From Allobranchiibius sp. CTAmp26 (GTDB lineage Bacteria > Actinomycetota > Actinomycetes > Actinomycetales > Dermatophilaceae), in NCBI RefSeq assembly GCF_017565405.1, contig NZ_JAGEKR010000024.1, forward strand, positions 97,085-161,084: a stretch of 64,000 nucleotides of DNA, given 5' to 3'. Shown piece by piece: positions 18,075 through 28,828 of this stretch. Made by a program: the position numbers and the translations under genes. Each line of letters starts with the position of its first letter. Position 1 is the first letter of the stretch. Below the pieces are notes generated by a model, which saw nothing but the letters and a program-made list of their open reading frames with translations, was not told the origin of the DNA and did no database searches.

Positions 18075-20563
18075 CCCGGCTGCCCCGCGTCGTGATCGCC
18101 GCCGCGGCGTCGGGCCAGGGCAAGACCACCGTGGCCGTCGGCATCATGGCCGCCCTGCGCAGCCGCGGGCTCGCGGTCGCCCCCGCCAAGGTCGGCCCCG
18201 ACTACATCGACCCCGGCTACCACGCGCTCGCGACCGGACGGCCGGGCCGCAACCTCGACCCGTGGCTGACCGCGCCCGAGCAGATCGCGCCGCTGCTGCT
18301 GCACGGTGCGCGCACGCCGTACGCCGCGGACCTGTCGGTGATCGAGGGCGTGATGGGCCTGTACGACGGGCAGATGGGCACCGACGGATTCGCCTCGACC
18401 GCCCATGTCGCGACGCTGACCCACTCACCGGTGCTGCTGGTCATCGACATCTCCTCGGCGGCCCGCACGATCGCCGCCAGCGTGCATGGCCTCGCCAGCT
18501 ACGACCCGTCCGTGCAGGTCGCCGGCGTCGTGCTCAACAAGGCCGGCAGCGCCCGGCACGCCACGGAAGTACGCCGCGCCGTCGAGGCCACCGGCCTGCC
18601 CGTCCTCGGTGTCCTGCCCCGCGACGCCGGCGTCAGCGTGCCGTCCCGCCACCTCGGTCTGGTCCCCGCCGCCGAGCGCGACGAGGCCGCGGCCGGGCTC
18701 GACCGACTCGCCGGCCAGATCACCGAGCACCTCGATCTCGACGCCGTCCTCGAGCTGGCGCGGACCGCGCCGGACCTGCACGAGGAGCCCTGGGCCCCAC
18801 CGACCGTGCACCGTGCCGCACCCGCTCGCGTTGTCGCGGTCGCCGGTGGGCAGGCCTTCACCTTCCGGTACACCGAGACCGACGAGATACTGCGCGCCGC
18901 AGGGTGCGAGCCGGTCGTCTTCGACCCGGCGTCGGACCCCGCCCTGCCGGCCGGCACCAGTGGCCTCTACCTGGGCGGCGGTTTCCCGGAGGCACACGCC
19001 CCGGCGCTGGCCCGGAACGCGTCCCTGCTCGCCGAGCTGCGCGACGCCGTCGCCTCCGGCATGCCGACCGTCGCGGAGTGCGCCGGCCTGCTCTACCTGG
19101 CGCAGGCACTCGACGACCACGCGATGGTGGGCGCGCTGCCCGCTGCCGCGGCGATGCACCCGCGGCTGACCCTGGGCTACCGCACCGCGACTCTTCCGGT
19201 CGACGGGGTCCTCGGCGTTGCCGGCACGACGGTGCACGCCCACGAGTTCCACCGCACCCGCACGACTCCCGCCACGTCGGGGCCCGGCGCCTGGCTGGTC
19301 GACGGTGCACCGGCCGGGTTCGCGCTCGACCCGGCCGGCACCGGGCGCCCCACCGTCCACGCGTCGTACCTGCACGTGCACTGGGCCGGAAACCCCTCTT
19401 TGGCAACGTCGTTCGCCGACGCGGTGCACACGTACCAGCCCGCGATGGAGGCGGTACGCCCTCCGGTGACCCCTTCGCCGGTGGCTGCGTACCCCGCGGC
19501 CACGGCCGGGCCCACCGACCCGCTCGACCACCACGGCGACGCCGAGCTCCGTGGCACCGGACGCACCCTCGTCGACCTCGCCGTCAACGTGCGGGTCCCT
19601 GTCCCGCCGGTGTGGCTCACCGACCGCATCGCCGCCTGCACGACCCGGTTGGCCGCGTATCCCGATGTCTCGCAGGCTCGTACGGCGATCGCCGAGCGAC
19701 ACGGCGTCCCCGAGGCGATGGTGCTGCCGACCAGCGGCGCCGCCGAGGCCTTCACCCTGATCGCGCGCGCCGTGCCCGGGCGGCACCCCCTCGTGGTGCA
19801 CCCGCAGTTCACCGAGCCCGAGGCGGCGCTGCGCCGCGTCGGACGGGTGCCCGAGCGGCATGTGCTGCACGCCGACGCCGGCTTCGTGCTCGACGCCGCC
19901 CGTGTCGACCCGAACGCCGACCTGGTCATGCTCGGCAATCCCACCAACCCGACCGGCGTGCTGCACCCGCACGCCCCCATCGAGTCCCTGTTGGGCCCCG
20001 GTCGCACGGTCGTCGTCGATGAAGCGTTCATGGATGCCGTTCCTGGAGAGCCGAACTCGCTGATCGGCGCGCAGATGCCCGGACTGTTGGTGCTGCGCTC
20101 GCTGACCAAGACGTGGGGACTAGCCGGACTGCGCGCCGGGTACGTCGTCGGCGACCCCGACCTGATCGCGCTCCTGGCGCACCACCAGCCGCCGTGGTCG
20201 GTGTCGACGCCCGCGGCCGTCGTGATGACCGCGACCGCGACCCGCAGCGCGCTCGATCAGGCCGACGGACTGGCCCGGCAGGCGACCACCGACCGGGCAC
20301 ATCTCGTCCGTGGCCTGCGGGCGTGCGGGCTGCGGCCGGTCGATGGAGTCGCGCCGTTCGTCCTGGTCCAGGCGCCTCCGAATACTCGGGAAGCACTGCG
20401 GGACAACGGGTTCGCCGTACGTCGCGGCGACACCTTCCCCGGACTGGACGCACGGTGGATCCGCATCGCGGTGCGCGACACGACGACGACCGATGCCTTC
20501 CTGGTCGCCCTGGACGATGTGCTCGCCCGCATCCCTTCGACCGCACCCGAGCTCGCCCGATGA
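18071..20563 (+). CDS. cobB-cobC: Fused cobyrinate a,c-diamide synthase CobB and CobC-like aminotransferase-fold enzyme
   Basis: 830 residues. Residues 1-455 are CobB: P-loop AAASGQGKTTVAVG, EGVMGLYDG, and a glutaminase domain with GGGFPEAHA and the nucleophile region AECAGLLYL near 336. It amidates the a and c side chains. After a proline/alanine linker (about 460-480), residues 485-830 are a class I/II PLP enzyme like CobC/CobD-Salmonella: LGNPTNPTGVL near 623, VVDEAFMD, and the PLP lysine in RSLTKTWGLAGLRAGY near 679. CobC proteins help supply the aminopropanol arm (threonine-phosphate decarboxylase in Salmonella). Both halves look intact. GTG start overlaps the cobO stop; the stop overlaps the cobA start. 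Confidence 0.92.
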   Translation: MTRLPRVVIAAAASGQGKTTVAVGIMAALRSRGLAVAPAKVGPDYIDPGYHALATGRPGRNLDPWLTAPEQIAPLLLHGARTPYAADLSVIEGVMGLYDGQMGTDGFASTAHVATLTHSPVLLVIDISSAARTIAASVHGLASYDPSVQVAGVVLNKAGSARHATEVRRAVEATGLPVLGVLPRDAGVSVPSRHLGLVPAAERDEAAAGLDRLAGQITEHLDLDAVLELARTAPDLHEEPWAPPTVHRAAPARVVAVAGGQAFTFRYTETDEILRAAGCEPVVFDPASDPALPAGTSGLYLGGGFPEAHAPALARNASLLAELRDAVASGMPTVAECAGLLYLAQALDDHAMVGALPAAAAMHPRLTLGYRTATLPVDGVLGVAGTTVHAHEFHRTRTTPATSGPGAWLVDGAPAGFALDPAGTGRPTVHASYLHVHWAGNPSLATSFADAVHTYQPAMEAVRPPVTPSPVAAYPAATAGPTDPLDHHGDAELRGTGRTLVDLAVNVRVPVPPVWLTDRIAACTTRLAAYPDVSQARTAIAERHGVPEAMVLPTSGAAEAFTLIARAVPGRHPLVVHPQFTEPEAALRRVGRVPERHVLHADAGFVLDAARVDPNADLVMLGNPTNPTGVLHPHAPIESLLGPGRTVVVDEAFMDAVPGEPNSLIGAQMPGLLVLRSLTKTWGLAGLRAGYVVGDPDLIALLAHHQPPWSVSTPAAVVMTATATRSALDQADGLARQATTDRAHLVRGLRACGLRPVDGVAPFVLVQAPPNTREALRDNGFAVRRGDTFPGLDARWIRIAVRDTTTTDAFLVALDDVLARIPSTAPELAR

Positions 20564-21558
20564 GGCTCGACATCCCCGGCACGGGCGCCCGCGTGCTGGT
20601 GCGTGACCCCGGGCCGCGCGTCGCTGAGATCGTGCACACCCTGCTCGACGGCGGGGCCGTGGTCGATGTGCAGGAGTCCGGAACGCACCCGGTGGTGCGA
20701 GACCTGGCCACACGCCGGCTCGTCACGGTCGTTGCCGCGCCCGATCTCGCCTCGTACGACGTCGTGCTGCGCGACCCGGCGGTCGAGGCGCAGGAGCCTT
20801 CCCGGTCCGGAAGCAGCGGACGGGTCGTGCTGGTCGGCGGAGGTCCAGGCGACCGCGGCCTGCTGACCATCGCCGGGATGCAGGCACTGCGCGAGGCAGA
20901 CGTGGTGGTCTGCGACAGGTTGGCTCCGCTCGGCGTGCTCGACGAATTGGACCCGCGTCCGGAGATCATCCACGTCGGCAAGATCCCTTCGGGTGCCTTC
21001 ACGCCCCAGGAGCAGATCAACGCCATCCTCGTCGAGCAGGCACAAGCTGGACGGAACGTCGTGCGGTTCAAGGGTGGCGACAGTTTCGTCTTCGGCCGCG
21101 GCGGCGAGGAATGGAACGCGTGCGTCGACGCGGGCGTAGCAGTCACTGTGATTCCCGGTGTCACTTCGTCTATCGCCGCGCCCGCACTCGCCGGGATTCC
21201 CCTCACGCACCGCGACGTCATCCAGGGCTTCGTCGTCGTCTCCGGACACGTCGCCCCCGACGACCCGCGCAGCACCGTGGACTGGCGCGCCGTCGCGGAG
21301 ACGCGGATGACGGTGGTCGTCCTCATGGGGGTCAAGACCCTCGCGAGCATCGCGGATGCGCTCATCTCCCACGGCCTCGACCCCGAGACGCCGGCAGCGT
21401 CGGTGGCCGACGCGGGCCTGCCGAGTCAGCGGGTCGCTCGGGGGCCACTGCGCGACATCGCGCGGATCGGCGACCAGGCGGACATCCGACCGCCCGCCGT
21501 CACAGTGATCGGGCACTCCGTCGCCGCACTGCGCCCACAGGACATCGGCACGTCGTGA
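20560..21558 (+). CDS. cobA: Uroporphyrinogen-III C-methyltransferase CobA with degenerate CysG-like N-terminal domain
   Basis: 332 residues. Residues about 88-325 are the SUMT domain that makes precorrin-2: VVLVGGGPGDRGLLTIAG, VGKIPSGAFTPQEQIN, RFKGGDSFVFGRGGEE, and HRDVIQGFVVVSGH. The first 80 residues resemble the NAD-binding part of siroheme synthase (ARVLVRDPGPRVAEIVHTLL, GGAVVDV) but lack its glycine-rich loop and are much shorter, so dehydrogenase/ferrochelatase activity is unlikely. ATG at 20560 overlaps the cobBC stop. Confidence 0.92.
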   Translation: MRLDIPGTGARVLVRDPGPRVAEIVHTLLDGGAVVDVQESGTHPVVRDLATRRLVTVVAAPDLASYDVVLRDPAVEAQEPSRSGSSGRVVLVGGGPGDRGLLTIAGMQALREADVVVCDRLAPLGVLDELDPRPEIIHVGKIPSGAFTPQEQINAILVEQAQAGRNVVRFKGGDSFVFGRGGEEWNACVDAGVAVTVIPGVTSSIAAPALAGIPLTHRDVIQGFVVVSGHVAPDDPRSTVDWRAVAETRMTVVVLMGVKTLASIADALISHGLDPETPAASVADAGLPSQRVARGPLRDIARIGDQADIRPPAVTVIGHSVAALRPQDIGTS

Positions 21559-22331
21559 GGCAGTTGCTGACCGGCCTGCGCCTTGCCGTCGGCACCCTGT
21601 CCATCGTTCCCGTGGGCACGCTCCCCGAGGTGGACCGCACCAGTGCGCGGTGGGCGATGACTCTGGCACCCGTGGGCGCGCTGCCCGTCGCCTTGCTCGG
21701 CGGGCTGCTCGCCTGGGCCGGCCCCACGGTCCACCTGCCCTCGCTGGTGACCGGCGTCCTGGTGTGTGCGGCACTCGGCTGGGGCACCCGCGCCATGCAC
21801 TGGGACGGCTTGGCGGACACCGCAGACGGCCTCGCCGCGGGTTGGAGTCGCGAACGCGCCCTGGAGGTCATGCGCAAGGGCGACACCGGCCCTGTCGCGG
21901 TCGGGGTGCTCGTGGTGGTCCTGCTGCTCGACGCCGCATCCCTGGCCGCCGTGGTCACGGACGCATGGGGCTGGCTGCTCGTCGGCGTGGCCGTGCTCGC
22001 GTCCCGGGCCGCCTGCACCCTGATCGCCGTACGCGGTCTTCCGGCCGCCCGCTCCGACGGCCTCGGGGTCGTCGTCGCCGATAACGTGCCGGTCCCCGCC
22101 CTCGCCTCGACGGTGCTGGTGGTGCTGGCCCTCTCCGCGGCGGTCGGGTTCGTCGCCGGCCACGTCCTCCTCACGCCGGTCGCGGTGGCCCTCGGGCTCG
22201 TGGCGGTGTCCGTGCTCGCGATCCGCTGCCGCACGGTGCTGGGCGGGGTGACCGGTGACGTGATGGGCGCCGGCGTCGAGATCGCCCTGGCGGTCAGCCT
22301 GCTCGTCCTGTCCACTCGGGGTGGCGCGTGA
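21555..22331 (+). CDS. cobS: Adenosylcobinamide-GDP ribazoletransferase CobS
   Basis: Joins adenosylcobinamide-GDP with alpha-ribazole phosphate; integral membrane enzyme. 258 residues with several hydrophobic helices and the family signature MHWDGLADTADGLAAG around residues 80-95, followed by ALEVMRKGDTGPVAVG. GTG at 21555 overlaps the cobA stop; the stop overlaps the cobU start. Confidence 0.93.
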   Translation: MRQLLTGLRLAVGTLSIVPVGTLPEVDRTSARWAMTLAPVGALPVALLGGLLAWAGPTVHLPSLVTGVLVCAALGWGTRAMHWDGLADTADGLAAGWSRERALEVMRKGDTGPVAVGVLVVVLLLDAASLAAVVTDAWGWLLVGVAVLASRAACTLIAVRGLPAARSDGLGVVVADNVPVPALASTVLVVLALSAAVGFVAGHVLLTPVAVALGLVAVSVLAIRCRTVLGGVTGDVMGAGVEIALAVSLLVLSTRGGA

Positions 22332-22861
22332 AGACCCTGGTCCTCGGCGGCATCCGCTCGGGCAAGTCCGCGGTCGCCGAGCGCACGCTGGCGGACGCGC
22401 CGGCGGTCTCGTACGTCGCGACGGGTCCCGGCCCCGATCTGGACGATGACTGGGCGCGCCGCGTGCATACCCACCGCGAACGCCGCCCCGCGCACTGGTC
22501 GACCATTGAGTCGATCGACCTCGCAGGCGTATTGGCGGACCTGCCCGGTCCGGCTCTCGTCGACGGACTCGGCACCTGGATCACCGCCCACCTGGACCGG
22601 CTACGGGCCTGGGAAGCCCCGCGCGAGGACTGGGAACCCGCCGCGCTGGAGCTGGTCGACGACCTGGCGACAACGGTCCGCGGCTGCCGGCACGACCTGG
22701 TGATCGTGTCGGACGAGGTCGGCCTCAGTCTCGTGCCCGAGCATCGCTCGGCCCGCATCTTCGCCGACCTGCTCGGGCTCACCAACCAACGCGTCGCCGA
22801 TGCCTGCGACACCGTGCAGCTCGTCGTCGCAGGGCAGGTGCTCACGGTGAAGTCGCCGTGA
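22328..22861 (+). CDS. cobU: Adenosylcobinamide kinase/guanylyltransferase CobU (CobP)
   Basis: Phosphorylates adenosylcobinamide and transfers GMP to it. 177 residues. The N-terminus has the diagnostic P-loop VLGGIRSGKSAVAER, followed by YVATGPG and a DGLGTWI segment; the C-terminus LTNQRVADACDTVQLVVAG is typical. GTG start overlapping the cobS stop; its own stop overlaps the cobD start. Confidence 0.94.
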   Translation: MKTLVLGGIRSGKSAVAERTLADAPAVSYVATGPGPDLDDDWARRVHTHRERRPAHWSTIESIDLAGVLADLPGPALVDGLGTWITAHLDRLRAWEAPREDWEPAALELVDDLATTVRGCRHDLVIVSDEVGLSLVPEHRSARIFADLLGLTNQRVADACDTVQLVVAGQVLTVKSP

Positions 22862-23805
22862 GACCCGACCCCATCGTCGCCGGGCTGCTCGTCGGGTACG
22901 CCGCCGATCTGGTCCTCGGCGATCCACGCCGGTGGCACCCAGTGGCCGGTTTCGGCACCCTGGCCACCGCCCTGGAGCGGCGCACGTACGCCCCTCGTCG
23001 CACCCGCGGCATCCTGCACGAGGCCCTCCTGGTCGGCGGGGTGACCGTGGCCGGCGGGTATGCCGCCCGCATGCGTCCCCACCTGCCGGTCGTCGCGCTC
23101 GCCACCTGGACCGTGCTCGGCGGCCGCTCGCTGACGCGGGAGGCATCCGCGATGCACGACCTGCTCGTACGCGAGGACCTCGCGGGCGCCAGAGTGCAGA
23201 TCCGGCACCTCGTGGGACGGGACAGTTCGCAGCTGACCCCCGCCGAGCTGGCACGCGCCTGCGTCGAGTCGGTCGCCGAGAACGGTGCGGACGCCGTGGT
23301 CAGCCCGCTCTTCTGGGGCGCGATCGCCGGGGTGCCCGGGCTGGTCGGCTACCGCGCAGTCAACACCCTCGACGCGATGATCGGGCACCGTTCCCAGCGC
23401 TACCGCGAATTCGGCTGGGCCGCAGCACGACTGGACGACGTCGCGAACTGGGCCCCGGCGCGCCTCACCGTGCTGTCGATCGCCCTCGCCACCGGATCAC
23501 CCGCCCGGGCACGCCAGGTGGTGCACGTCGTACGCCGGGACGCCCCCGCACACCCGAGCCCGAACGCCGGCCCGGTCGAGTCGGCGTTCGCCGCGGCACT
23601 CGGGCGCCGGCTGGGAGGCCGCAGCACCTACCGCGGTGTGCCCGAGGATCGGGGCACGCTCGGCGACGGCCCGGACGTGGGGGTCGACGACATCGGCGCC
23701 GCGATCCGGCTGCACCACCGCACAGCCACGATCGCCCTGGCCCTCGTCGTCGGAGCCCGAGTGGTCAGCCGGGCAGCAGCGCGAGGCATCCGTCGACGGA
23801 GCTGA
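22858..23805 (+). CDS. cobD: Adenosylcobinamide-phosphate synthase CobD (CbiB)
   Basis: Membrane enzyme that attaches the aminopropanol arm to adenosylcobyric acid. 315 residues. Features: LVLGDPRRWHPVAGFG near the start, RDSSQLTPAELARACVESVAENGADAVVSPLFW in the central part (landmarks RDSSQL and SVAENG), YRAVNTLDAMIGHRS, and APARLTVLSIALATG. GTG start overlapping the cobU stop. The last 41 bases overlap the 3' end of convergent cobK. Confidence 0.94.
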   Translation: MRPDPIVAGLLVGYAADLVLGDPRRWHPVAGFGTLATALERRTYAPRRTRGILHEALLVGGVTVAGGYAARMRPHLPVVALATWTVLGGRSLTREASAMHDLLVREDLAGARVQIRHLVGRDSSQLTPAELARACVESVAENGADAVVSPLFWGAIAGVPGLVGYRAVNTLDAMIGHRSQRYREFGWAAARLDDVANWAPARLTVLSIALATGSPARARQVVHVVRRDAPAHPSPNAGPVESAFAAALGRRLGGRSTYRGVPEDRGTLGDGPDVGVDDIGAAIRLHHRTATIALALVVGARVVSRAAARGIRRRS

Positions 23806-24496
23806 CCTCCCGCAGCCCGGCGGGGCTGCTCGGTCGCGAGAGCACGACGACCGGCACTCCCAGCGCAGCGGCCGCGTCGAGCTTGGCGCTCGTGTAGTCA
23901 CCACCGGAGTCCTTCGTCACCAGCACGTCGATCCGGTGGTCGCGCAGCAGCGCCAGCTCGCCGTCCACGTCGTACGGCCCGCGATCCTGCACGACGGTCC
24001 ACCTCGCCGGCAGCGCCTGCTGCACGGGTTCGACCACCCGCACCAGCACGTCGCGGTCGCTCCACGCGGCGAATGCCGGCAACGTCTGGCGTCCGCTCGT
24101 CAGGAACGGTCGCGCGCCGATCCCGCCAGCGACCCGGCACACGTCGGACAGCGAGCCGCACCAGTGCCATCCGGGCGCGTCCGGCCGACCGGACCACCCA
24201 GGACGCGCCAACCGGATCAGCGAAATGCCCACGTCCGCAGCCGCCTGCGCCGCGTGCCGCGTCATCGTCGCGGCGAACGGGTGGGTGGCGTCCACCAGAT
24301 GGGTGACCTCCGACGAGCGCAGGTACGCCGCCAGCCCGACCACCCCGCCGAAGCCGCCGATCCGCACCTGCCCGACGGGCAGCCTCGGCCGGGCGACCCG
24401 ACCGGCGAGTGAGGAGGCGAACGGCACGCCGGCACCGTGCAACCGGGCGGCCAGGTCACGTGCCTCGGCGGTGCCACCGAGGATCAGGACGAACAC
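23765..24496 (-). CDS. cobK: Precorrin-6A reductase CobK
   Basis: NADPH-dependent reduction of precorrin-6A to precorrin-6B. 243 residues. N-terminal VLILGGTAEARDLAARL, then THLVDATHPFAATMTRHA and the C-terminal VTKDSGGDYTSAKLDAA, all classical for CobK/CbiJ. It overlaps cobD tail to tail by 41 bases, so it has its own minus-strand transcript; a terminator separates it from glpK upstream. Confidence 0.95.
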   Translation of the reverse strand: MFVLILGGTAEARDLAARLHGAGVPFASSLAGRVARPRLPVGQVRIGGFGGVVGLAAYLRSSEVTHLVDATHPFAATMTRHAAQAAADVGISLIRLARPGWSGRPDAPGWHWCGSLSDVCRVAGGIGARPFLTSGRQTLPAFAAWSDRDVLVRVVEPVQQALPARWTVVQDRGPYDVDGELALLRDHRIDVLVTKDSGGDYTSAKLDAAAALGVPVVVLSRPSSPAGLREVSSVDGCLALLPG

Positions 24497-24513
24497 CCGC
24501 CGAGGGTACGGCG

Positions 24514-24545
24514 AAGGGCCCGCGGCGCGTACGCCACGGGCCCTT
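24514..24545. terminator. Stem-loop terminator after glpK
   Basis: Arms AAGGGCCCG (24514-24522) and CGGGCCCTT (24537-24545), with an inner GGCG/CGCC helix. It lies between the glpK stop and the cobK start on the minus strand and would separate the glycerol and cobalamin transcripts. Few T residues follow. Confidence 0.7.
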
Positions 24546-24552
24546 AGGGTGA

Positions 24553-24579
24553 GCTCAGGTCAGGTCAGGTCAGCTCAAC

Positions 24580-24582
<3 letters not shown>
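24553..24582. repeat. Six tandem pentamers at the glpK stop
   Basis: Units gctca-ggtca-ggtca-ggtca-gctca-actca. The last unit overlaps the glpK stop codon (TGA on the minus strand at 24582-24580). It looks like slippage-derived sequence. Confidence 0.7.
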
Positions 24583-26103
<1,521 letters not shown>

Positions 26104-26139
26104 GGTGCGGATCTCCTAGATCGTTACGGCTGGAGGTGC

Positions 26140-26865
26140 TCAGATGTAGGCGCGCGCCGCGAGCGCGGCGATGACACACCCGACGATCGGCGCGACCACC
26201 GGGATCCACGCGTAGGACCAGTTGCTGGCGTCCTTGTTCGGGATCGGCAGCAGGGCGTGGGCGACGCGAGGACCCAGGTCGCGGGCGGGGTTGATCGCGT
26301 ACCCCGTCGGGCCACCCAGGCTCGCACCGATACCGACGACGACCAATGCCACGGCGAGCGGTCCGACCTGCGTCGGGGTCTTGCCGCTGACGAGGACGAA
26401 GAAGATCAGCACGAACGTCGCGATGACCTCGGTGATGAAGTTCCAGGTGTAGGACCGGATGGCGGGGCCGGTCGAGAAGACACCGAGCGAGGGGGCGTCG
26501 AGGCGGTCGTCGAACTGCTTCTTGTACGCCAGCCACATGGCGACCGCGCCGAGGAACGCGCCGAGGAACTCCCCGGCGAAGTACACCAGGGTCGAGCCGA
26601 ACGTCACGTCGACGTGCGGAGCGTAGGTCGAGGCCCCGTCCACCAGCAACGCGATCGTGACGGCCGGATTGAGATGACCACCTGACTTGTACGCGGCGTA
26701 GACACCGGCGAAGACACCGAGGCCCCAACCGAAGTTGATCATCAGCGTGCCGCCCTCGAACCCACCTGCCTTGGGGAGCACGACATTGGCCACGACACCA
26801 CAGCCCAGAAGGGTCAGCGTCGCCGTGCCGAGTACCTCACTGAAAAACACCGACCACAGACTCAC
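26140..26865 (-). CDS. glpF: Glycerol uptake facilitator GlpF (MIP family)
   Basis: Aquaglyceroporin in the cytoplasmic membrane. 241 residues, six membrane helices plus two half helices with the channel motifs LNPAVTIALL and INPARDLGPR; the D after NPAR marks a glycerol rather than a water channel. GTG start at 26865 with GGAGGAGA upstream. First gene of glpF-glpK, divergent from glpD. Confidence 0.95.
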   Translation of the reverse strand: MSLWSVFFSEVLGTATLTLLGCGVVANVVLPKAGGFEGGTLMINFGWGLGVFAGVYAAYKSGGHLNPAVTIALLVDGASTYAPHVDVTFGSTLVYFAGEFLGAFLGAVAMWLAYKKQFDDRLDAPSLGVFSTGPAIRSYTWNFITEVIATFVLIFFVLVSGKTPTQVGPLAVALVVVGIGASLGGPTGYAINPARDLGPRVAHALLPIPNKDASNWSYAWIPVVAPIVGCVIAALAARAYI

Positions 26866-27056
26866 TGGCTCTCCTCCGACGTCGGGATAACGACAGCTCT
26901 GGTGTGAGCGGCGTCACACCGTACCGTACGCGGATTCGTCGCCCTCGCAAGCCGCCGGTGAGATATCCCGGCTCTGCACGGGCGGTCTCCAGTGACCGGC
27001 CGCAGCGCGGGATGCGACGGGCCTAAGCTCGGATGGACACTCAAAGAGGAGCTCCC
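26866..27056. promoter_or_regulatory. Divergent glpF/glpD promoter region
   Basis: 191 bases between the divergent start codons. It holds the ribosome sites of both genes (GGAGGAGA for glpF, AGAGGAG for glpD) and a dyad GTGTGAGCGGCGTCACACC around 26901-26919 that could be an operator. No regulator gene for glycerol is in the window, so the binding factor is unknown. Confidence 0.5.
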
Positions 27057-28784
27057 ATGGTGATGCAACCCTTCAGTGCGACGCTGTCGCCGAAACAGCA
27101 CGAGCAGGCGTGGAACGACTTGCAGAACACCGAGTTCGACGTGCTGGTCATCGGCGGTGGTGTCACCGGCGCCGGGTCGGCGCTCGACGCTGCCACGCGC
27201 GGGCTGAAGGTGGCGATGGTCGAGGCGCGCGACTTCGCAAGCGGCACCTCGTCGCGTAGCAGCAAGCTGTTCCACGGGGGCCTGCGCTACCTGGAGCAGC
27301 TCAACTTCAGCCTGGTGGCCGAGGCGCTCAAGGAGCGCGAGCTCATGCTCACCACCATCGCCCCGCACCTGGTGCACCCGGTGCCGTTCCTCTACCCGAT
27401 CAAGCACCGCTACTGGGAGCGCCCGTACATCGCGAGCGGTCTGATGCTCTACGACAACATCAACGGCAAGCAGTCGGTGCCCCGCCAGAAGCACCTCACC
27501 CGCACCAGTGCGCTGCGGCTGTTCCCTAGCCTGAAGAAGAATGCGCTCGTCGGGGCGGTGCGGTACTTCGACGCACAATCGGACGACGCCCGCCACACGA
27601 TGACGGTGGTGCGGACCGCAGCTCACTACGGAGCGGTGGTGCGCAACTCCACCGAGGTCGTGAAGATCGTGAAGGAGGCCGACCGGGTGGTCGGCGCCGT
27701 CGTCCGCGACGTCGAGAGCGGCGCGGAGGTCACGGTGCGCGCCAAGGTCGTCGTCAATGCCACCGGTGTGTGGACCGACGACGTGCAGAAGATGGCCGGG
27801 GGCCGTGGTCGTTTCCACGTCCGCGCCTCCAAGGGGGTGCACATCCTCGTGCCGCGCGACCGGATCGCGGGCGAGGTCGGGCTGATCCTGCGCACCGAGA
27901 AGTCCGTGCTCTTCGTGATTCCCTTCGGCCAGCAGTGGATCATCGGCACCACCGACACCGACTGGGTGTACGACCTCGCGCACCCTGCGGCCACGTCCAA
28001 GGACATCGACTACATCCTCGAGCACGTCAACACCGTGCTCACGACGCCGGTCAGCCGCGACGACATCCTCGGGGTCTACTCCGGCCTGCGGCCGCTGCTC
28101 GCCGGTGAGAGCGAGGACACCAGCCAGCTGTCCCGTGAGCACGCGGTGGCCCGCCCGCAGCCGGGGCTGATCTCGATCGCCGGTGGCAAGTACACGACGT
28201 ACCGGGTCATGGCGGCCGATGCGATCGACGCGTGTGCGGCCGATCTGGGTGAGCTCAAGCCGTCGGTCACCGAGCACGTGCCGCTCGTCGGCGCCGACGG
28301 CTACCAGGCGATGATCAACCTCAAGAGCGAGCTGGCCAAAGAGGCCGGCATCTCCACCTGGCGGGTGGAGCACCTGCTCGGCCGCTACGGCTCCAAACTC
28401 AACGAGCTGCTGTCGCTCGGCGACGACGACCGCTCGATGCTCGACCCGGTCACCGGTGCCGAGGAGTACCTGCGCGCGGAGTTGAAGTATGCCGTCACGC
28501 ACGAGGGTGCCAAGCACATCACCGACGTGCTCGCCCGGCGTACCCGCATCTCCATCGACACCAAGCACCGCGGTGTCGACTGCGTCGAGGAGACCGCGGC
28601 GATCATGGCGACCGAGCTGGGTTGGGACGAGGCGACCGTCGAGCACGAGAAGGCCGCGTACGTCGAGCGGGTGCACGCCGAGCGCAAGTCCCAGGAGCTG
28701 TCCACCGACGAGGAGTCCGACGCTGCTCGTCGGGAGGCCGCCGAGAGCCGCGGTGGGCTCCGCCAGGTGACCGCCACCCGCTGA
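27057..28784 (+). CDS. glpD: Glycerol-3-phosphate dehydrogenase GlpD
   Basis: FAD-dependent, membrane-associated oxidation of glycerol 3-phosphate to dihydroxyacetone phosphate. 575 residues. FAD-binding VLVIGGGVTGAGSALDAA near residue 30, SSRSSKLFHGGLRYLEQ, a central GTTDTDW, and a C-terminal DAO_C domain (YLRAELKYAVTHEGAKH). I chose the ATG at 27057 because GAGGAG is 7 nt upstream; the frame continues upstream without a ribosome site. Confidence 0.96.
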   Translation: MVMQPFSATLSPKQHEQAWNDLQNTEFDVLVIGGGVTGAGSALDAATRGLKVAMVEARDFASGTSSRSSKLFHGGLRYLEQLNFSLVAEALKERELMLTTIAPHLVHPVPFLYPIKHRYWERPYIASGLMLYDNINGKQSVPRQKHLTRTSALRLFPSLKKNALVGAVRYFDAQSDDARHTMTVVRTAAHYGAVVRNSTEVVKIVKEADRVVGAVVRDVESGAEVTVRAKVVVNATGVWTDDVQKMAGGRGRFHVRASKGVHILVPRDRIAGEVGLILRTEKSVLFVIPFGQQWIIGTTDTDWVYDLAHPAATSKDIDYILEHVNTVLTTPVSRDDILGVYSGLRPLLAGESEDTSQLSREHAVARPQPGLISIAGGKYTTYRVMAADAIDACAADLGELKPSVTEHVPLVGADGYQAMINLKSELAKEAGISTWRVEHLLGRYGSKLNELLSLGDDDRSMLDPVTGAEEYLRAELKYAVTHEGAKHITDVLARRTRISIDTKHRGVDCVEETAAIMATELGWDEATVEHEKAAYVERVHAERKSQELSTDEESDAARREAAESRGGLRQVTATR

Positions 28785-28796
28785 GCGCGCTGCGTT

Positions 28797-28827
28797 CCGG
28801 CCCGGGTCGTGGACCGACCCGGGCCGG
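28797..28827. terminator. Bidirectional stem-loop terminator between glpD and the DUF2256/DUF3253 gene
   Basis: Perfect 13-bp stem CCGGCCCGGGTCG (28797-28809) with CGACCCGGGCCGG (28815-28827) and a 5-base loop, in the gap between convergent genes. Confidence 0.85.
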
Positions 28828-28828
28828 T

